Origin: Candidatus Woesearchaeota archaeon
GTDB taxonomy: Archaea > Nanobdellota > Nanobdellia > Woesearchaeales > UBA10107
Reading direction: 5' to 3'
DNA length: 6,106 nt
NCBI GenBank assembly: GCA_013331965.1
Contig: DUFL01000038.1
Span: 10,071 to 16,176 of the forward strand
Position numbers and translations under genes: made by a program. Under the pieces are notes generated by a model that had not been told where the DNA came from, ran no database searches, and worked only from the letters and a program-made list of their open reading frames with translations. The number at the start of each line of letters is the position of its first letter. Within the stretch, counting starts at the first letter, position 1. This document shows positions 4,558 to 6,106 of the stretch, one piece after another.

Positions 4558-5067
4558 ATGAACTATTATCATTTAGGTAGGCTTACATATTCAAAAAAAG
4601 CTGCAGAAGAAACAAAAAATGAAGGCGATATATTAATCGCAAAAGAATCGCTGGAAGAGGTAGCTGGAAGCATAAAGGAAGGAGAAAAAGCAGTGATGGC
4701 ATGCTGGAATCTTCTTTCAGGAGAAGTTCCCAACTGCAGAAAACTAATAAAAGAAAATAATTTAAAAATAATAGGAATGCACAGAGTTTACATAAGAATG
4801 ACTGCGGGATGCCATTCGAGAGATAAATTAGATGCAGTTTACTCGCATCCAAATGCGTTAAAACAATGTTCAGATTATTTAAGCGAATATCCGAACATAA
4901 AGCAAATTCCAGTTGAAAGCACAGAAAAAGGAATTGAAATAATCAAGAAAATAAAGCACGGAATGGCTTTAGGAATAAAAGAAGCGTTTAATGGATTGGA
5001 GATATTAACGGAAGATGCTGCAGACAGCAAAGAGAACTATACTGATTTTTTCATAGTGTGCAGATAG
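4558..5067 (+). CDS. Divergent prephenate dehydratase-like protein without ACT domain
   Basis: This 169-residue protein aligns by eye over its whole length to the prephenate dehydratase (PDT) domain, which makes phenylpyruvate from prephenate in phenylalanine synthesis. The clearest parts are YSHPNALKQC (95-104, family YSHPQALAQC), STEKGIEIIKK (121-131), and ENYTDFFIV (159-167, family NYTRFLVI). Near the N-terminus, YHLGRLTYSKKAA replaces the usual YLGPEGTFS-type motif, and ACWNLLSGEV (48-57) replaces PIENSxxGxV. Residues matching those I recall as essential in E. coli P-protein are kept (N51, S96, Q103, T162), but the Glu before the Asn is Trp and the Arg of TRF is Asp163. The C-terminal ACT domain, which normally senses phenylalanine, is absent: the gene stops right after the PDT fold. 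No other aromatic-pathway gene is nearby. It may be a reduced enzyme or a ligand-binding protein derived from one. The start is supported by GAGGT at 4550-4554. Confidence 0.75.
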   Translation: MNYYHLGRLTYSKKAAEETKNEGDILIAKESLEEVAGSIKEGEKAVMACWNLLSGEVPNCRKLIKENNLKIIGMHRVYIRMTAGCHSRDKLDAVYSHPNALKQCSDYLSEYPNIKQIPVESTEKGIEIIKKIKHGMALGIKEAFNGLEILTEDAADSKENYTDFFIVCR

Positions 5068-5096
5068 TTTAATCACATATATATCGTAGGAATTTC

Positions 5097-5140
5097 TTCA
5101 GTCGGGATTATACCTGCCCCGCTGGACAACCGCGCGTGAG
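5097..5140 (-). other. GC-rich intergenic patch resembling a tRNA 5' half
   Basis: In the AT-rich gap before vapB, about 40 bases are strikingly GC-rich. Read on the minus strand it starts GCGCGGTTGTCCAGCGGGGC and runs to CGACTGAAGA (5095-5104). GTCCAGCGG looks like an archaeal tRNA D-arm, and CTGAAGA equals a tRNA-Phe anticodon loop (anticodon GAA). But the D-stem pairs only if one base is looped out. The anticodon stem has no partner downstream, and no T-arm or 3' half was found. It may be a tRNA remnant, the 5' part of a split tRNA, another small RNA, or coincidence. I do not call it a tRNA. Confidence 0.3.
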
Positions 5141-5157
5141 ATATTTAAACAGATATC
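5140..5157. promoter_or_regulatory. Inverted repeat upstream of vapBC, possible operator
   Basis: GATAT (5140-5144) and ATATC (5153-5157) form a five-base inverted repeat around an eight-base spacer, about 20 bases upstream of the TATA box. VapBC complexes usually repress their own promoter through the AbrB domain, but the arms are short and AT-rich, so this is weak. Confidence 0.25.
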
Positions 5158-5177
5158 GCTTATTATATTTAGAAAGG

Positions 5178-5186
5178 TTTATATAT
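5178..5186 (+). promoter_or_regulatory. TATA box for vapBC
   Basis: TTTATATAT is centred 27 bases before ATG 5209. The first ATG of the open frame (5185) lies inside this box and cannot be in the transcript, so 5209 is the preferred, leaderless start. Confidence 0.65.
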
Positions 5187-5208
5187 GAATTATACAATGT
5201 ATAACTTA

Positions 5209-5439
5209 ATGGAAGTTATCGAAACGAGAGCAAAAGACTGGGGAAACTCGCTGGGCATAGTGATACCTAAAGAAATCGCTAAGCGTGAACATTTAAAAAA
5301 TGGGAAAAAAGTAAAACTACTGCTCATAAGCGACACAAGCAATGTCTTAAAAGAAACATTCGGCAGCTTAAAGAACAGATTTAAGAAATCATCCCAACAG
5401 ATGAAAGATGAAATAAGAGCTGAATTATATAATGACTGA
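5209..5439 (+). CDS. vapB: AbrB-family antitoxin (VapB-like)
   Basis: This encodes a 76-residue antitoxin. Residues 1-43 form the swapped-hairpin AbrB DNA-binding domain, with the signature RAKDWGNSLGIVIPKEI followed by a NGKKVKL turn and strand. Residues about 44-76 are a polar helical tail (FGSLKNRFKKSSQQMKDEIR) that in this family wraps around and blocks the toxin's active site. The protein neutralises the PIN nuclease encoded next and, with it, usually represses their shared promoter. The ATG at 5209 is preferred because the TATA box at 5178-5186 would start transcription there. ATGs at 5185 and 5197 would add eight or four residues lying in or just after the promoter. The last eight bases overlap the start of vapC, so the two genes are translationally coupled. 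Confidence 0.9.
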   Translation: MEVIETRAKDWGNSLGIVIPKEIAKREHLKNGKKVKLLLISDTSNVLKETFGSLKNRFKKSSQQMKDEIRAELYND

Positions 5440-5800
5440 TGAAATCTATTTCTTTGACTCGTATGCAATCATAGAAATAATCAGGGGTTCTGATAGCTAT
5501 AAGAGATATGTCTCATCCAATATTGTAACTGCAAAATTAAACCTGTTTGAGCTGTATTACTGGGTATGTAAGGAACTTAATGATATAAACACAGCAAAAG
5601 ATGAATTAATGAAATATTCATCGTGCATCCTGGATTATGATCTGGATATAATAGAAAAAGCTGCAGAATTGAAGCTGAAGAAGCGCAATCTTTCCATGAC
5701 AGATTGCATAGGATATATGTTGGCGGTAAAATTGGATATAAAATTCCTGACTGGAGACCATGAATTCCAGAACATGCCAAATGTCGAATTTGTTAAATAA
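5432..5800 (+). CDS. vapC: PIN-domain ribonuclease toxin (VapC-like)
   Basis: This encodes a 122-residue PIN-domain toxin, the usual VapC length. The four conserved acidic residues that hold the metal ion are visible: D9 (YFFDSYA), E40 (LNLFELYY), D91 (SMTDCIGYMLA) and D109 in the FLTGDHEF motif. It should therefore be an active Mg2+/Mn2+-dependent RNase; known VapC toxins cut tRNAs or the 23S rRNA sarcin-ricin loop, but the target cannot be read from sequence. It overlaps vapB by eight bases (ATG 5432 inside the antitoxin's end), so toxin translation depends on the antitoxin. Its stop (5798-5800) directly abuts the ferredoxin stop on the other strand, leaving no room for a terminator between them. 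Nothing suggests decay. Confidence 0.93.
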   Translation: MTDEIYFFDSYAIIEIIRGSDSYKRYVSSNIVTAKLNLFELYYWVCKELNDINTAKDELMKYSSCILDYDLDIIEKAAELKLKKRNLSMTDCIGYMLAVKLDIKFLTGDHEFQNMPNVEFVK

Positions 5801-6016
5801 TCACTTCACGATTTTAAAGCACTGAACTGGGCACATATTGACCGCATCCTTAATTTCCTGAGTTTCTTCTTTTATTTCTAATTCGCAATTATCTTTTACC
5901 TTCTTGCCTTTGATTAATTCTGCTTTATTGTCTTTATTCATCTTGAAATGCGCAGGAGAAGTTGAAGCGCATATTCCGCAGCCGATGCATTTTTTAGGCT
6001 CATATACTATTTTCAT
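5801..6016 (-). CDS. Single-cluster [4Fe-4S] ferredoxin
   Basis: This encodes a 71-residue electron carrier. C10-x2-C13-x2-C16 (KKCIGCGICAST) together with C62 in NMCPVQCF supply four ligands for one [4Fe-4S] cluster, the arrangement of Thermotoga and Pyrococcus ferredoxins. The fourth cysteine of the usual CxxCxxCxxxCP motif is Ser20 here. In Thermotoga that cysteine forms a disulfide with one near position 43, so C44 is left without its usual partner, while an extra cysteine, C66, follows C62. The middle (25-55) is Lys/Glu-rich. No enzyme that would use it is in the window. A minus-strand TATA-like AAAAATATAAAG (about 6041-6050) would start transcription near the ATG; a GGGAGGC at 6033-6038 is too far from the ATG (16 bases) to be a normal SD. 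Confidence 0.92.
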   Translation of the reverse strand: MKIVYEPKKCIGCGICASTSPAHFKMNKDNKAELIKGKKVKDNCELEIKEETQEIKDAVNMCPVQCFKIVK

Positions 6017-6040
6017 GATAAAACTTTTATTTGCCTCCCT

Positions 6041-6050
6041 TTATATTTTT
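6041..6050 (-). promoter_or_regulatory. TATA-like box for the ferredoxin gene
   Basis: On the minus strand this reads AAAAATATAA, centred about 29 bases before ATG 6016. It predicts a leaderless or nearly leaderless ferredoxin mRNA, like the other first genes in the window. Confidence 0.45.
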
Positions 6051-6106
6051 ATCGGTTTAGACTCTGTAGAAAATAACGCTGCCGCCATTCTGCGAAGCTT
6101 AGCCTG
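6041..6106 (-). CDS. Possible C-terminal end of a minus-strand gene (cut by window edge)
   Basis: From the window edge a minus-strand frame stays open for 21 codons (QAKLRRMAAALF, then STESKPIKI) and ends at TAA 6041-6043. The amphipathic start and the KPIKI end look like a plausible protein tail. However, a second frame is open over nearly the same length, and the TATA-like box of the ferredoxin overlaps this stop. There is too little to name or trust it; the bases beyond the window decide. Confidence 0.25.
   Translation of the reverse strand, partial: QAKLRRMAAALFSTESKPIKI

Noticed and set aside
5068..5139. Readthrough of the TAG stop of the PDT-like gene into FNHIYIVGISSVGIIPAPLD and NRA
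   Set aside because: The frame stays open for 23 codons and looks protein-like, and TAG can encode pyrrolysine in some archaea. But the PDT fold is complete at the stop, the extension does not resemble an ACT domain, and there is no pyrrolysine gene here.
5097..5140. Functional complete tRNA-Phe gene
   Set aside because: No closing anticodon stem, T-arm or 3' acceptor strand was found on the minus strand through the following region; it is kept only as a tRNA-like patch.

Overview
The window looks like part of an AT-rich archaeal chromosome. Several gene starts have a TATA-like box about 25 bases upstream and no ribosome binding site, so their transcripts are probably leaderless. Genes inside operons instead carry GAGGT-type Shine-Dalgarno (SD) sites. 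A fused AbrB-PhoU regulator, a class II lysyl-tRNA synthetase, a VapBC pair with an AbrB-type antitoxin and very tight packing also fit archaea. The small acidic protein and the many unrecognised short proteins suggest a DPANN lineage such as Woesearchaeota, but that is an impression, not a placement.

Left part (1-1857): the 3' end of lysS, then a leaderless gene for a small protein with half of a DnaJ-type zinc finger. Next, on the minus strand, is the AbrB-PhoU regulator. It is separated by an AT-rich divergent promoter region from a 48-residue, very acidic protein with a strong SD.

Middle (1858-3913): the acidic gene is followed by a GC-rich, self-complementary stretch that looks like a structured RNA. 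It ends in a bacterial-style hairpin/T-run terminator. Facing it on the minus strand is a compact five-gene cluster, in transcription order 225 aa (unknown), 106 aa (unknown), 37 aa (a very short gene), 118 aa (unknown, helical) and a stand-alone response-regulator receiver domain. Three of the four junctions have gaps of 1-3 bases with the SD inside the preceding gene. This cluster is the best candidate here for an undescribed system: a receiver domain co-translated with proteins I do not recognise and no visible kinase.

Right part (3914-6106): a divergent promoter region with two perfect inverted repeats leads to a two-helix membrane protein with a coiled-coil tail. Then comes a short, ACT-less, divergent prephenate dehydratase-like protein. 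A GC-rich intergenic patch resembling the 5' half of a tRNA lies just before a vapBC toxin-antitoxin pair. Last is a minus-strand single-cluster ferredoxin whose stop codon abuts that of vapC, and possibly the tail of another minus-strand gene at the window edge.
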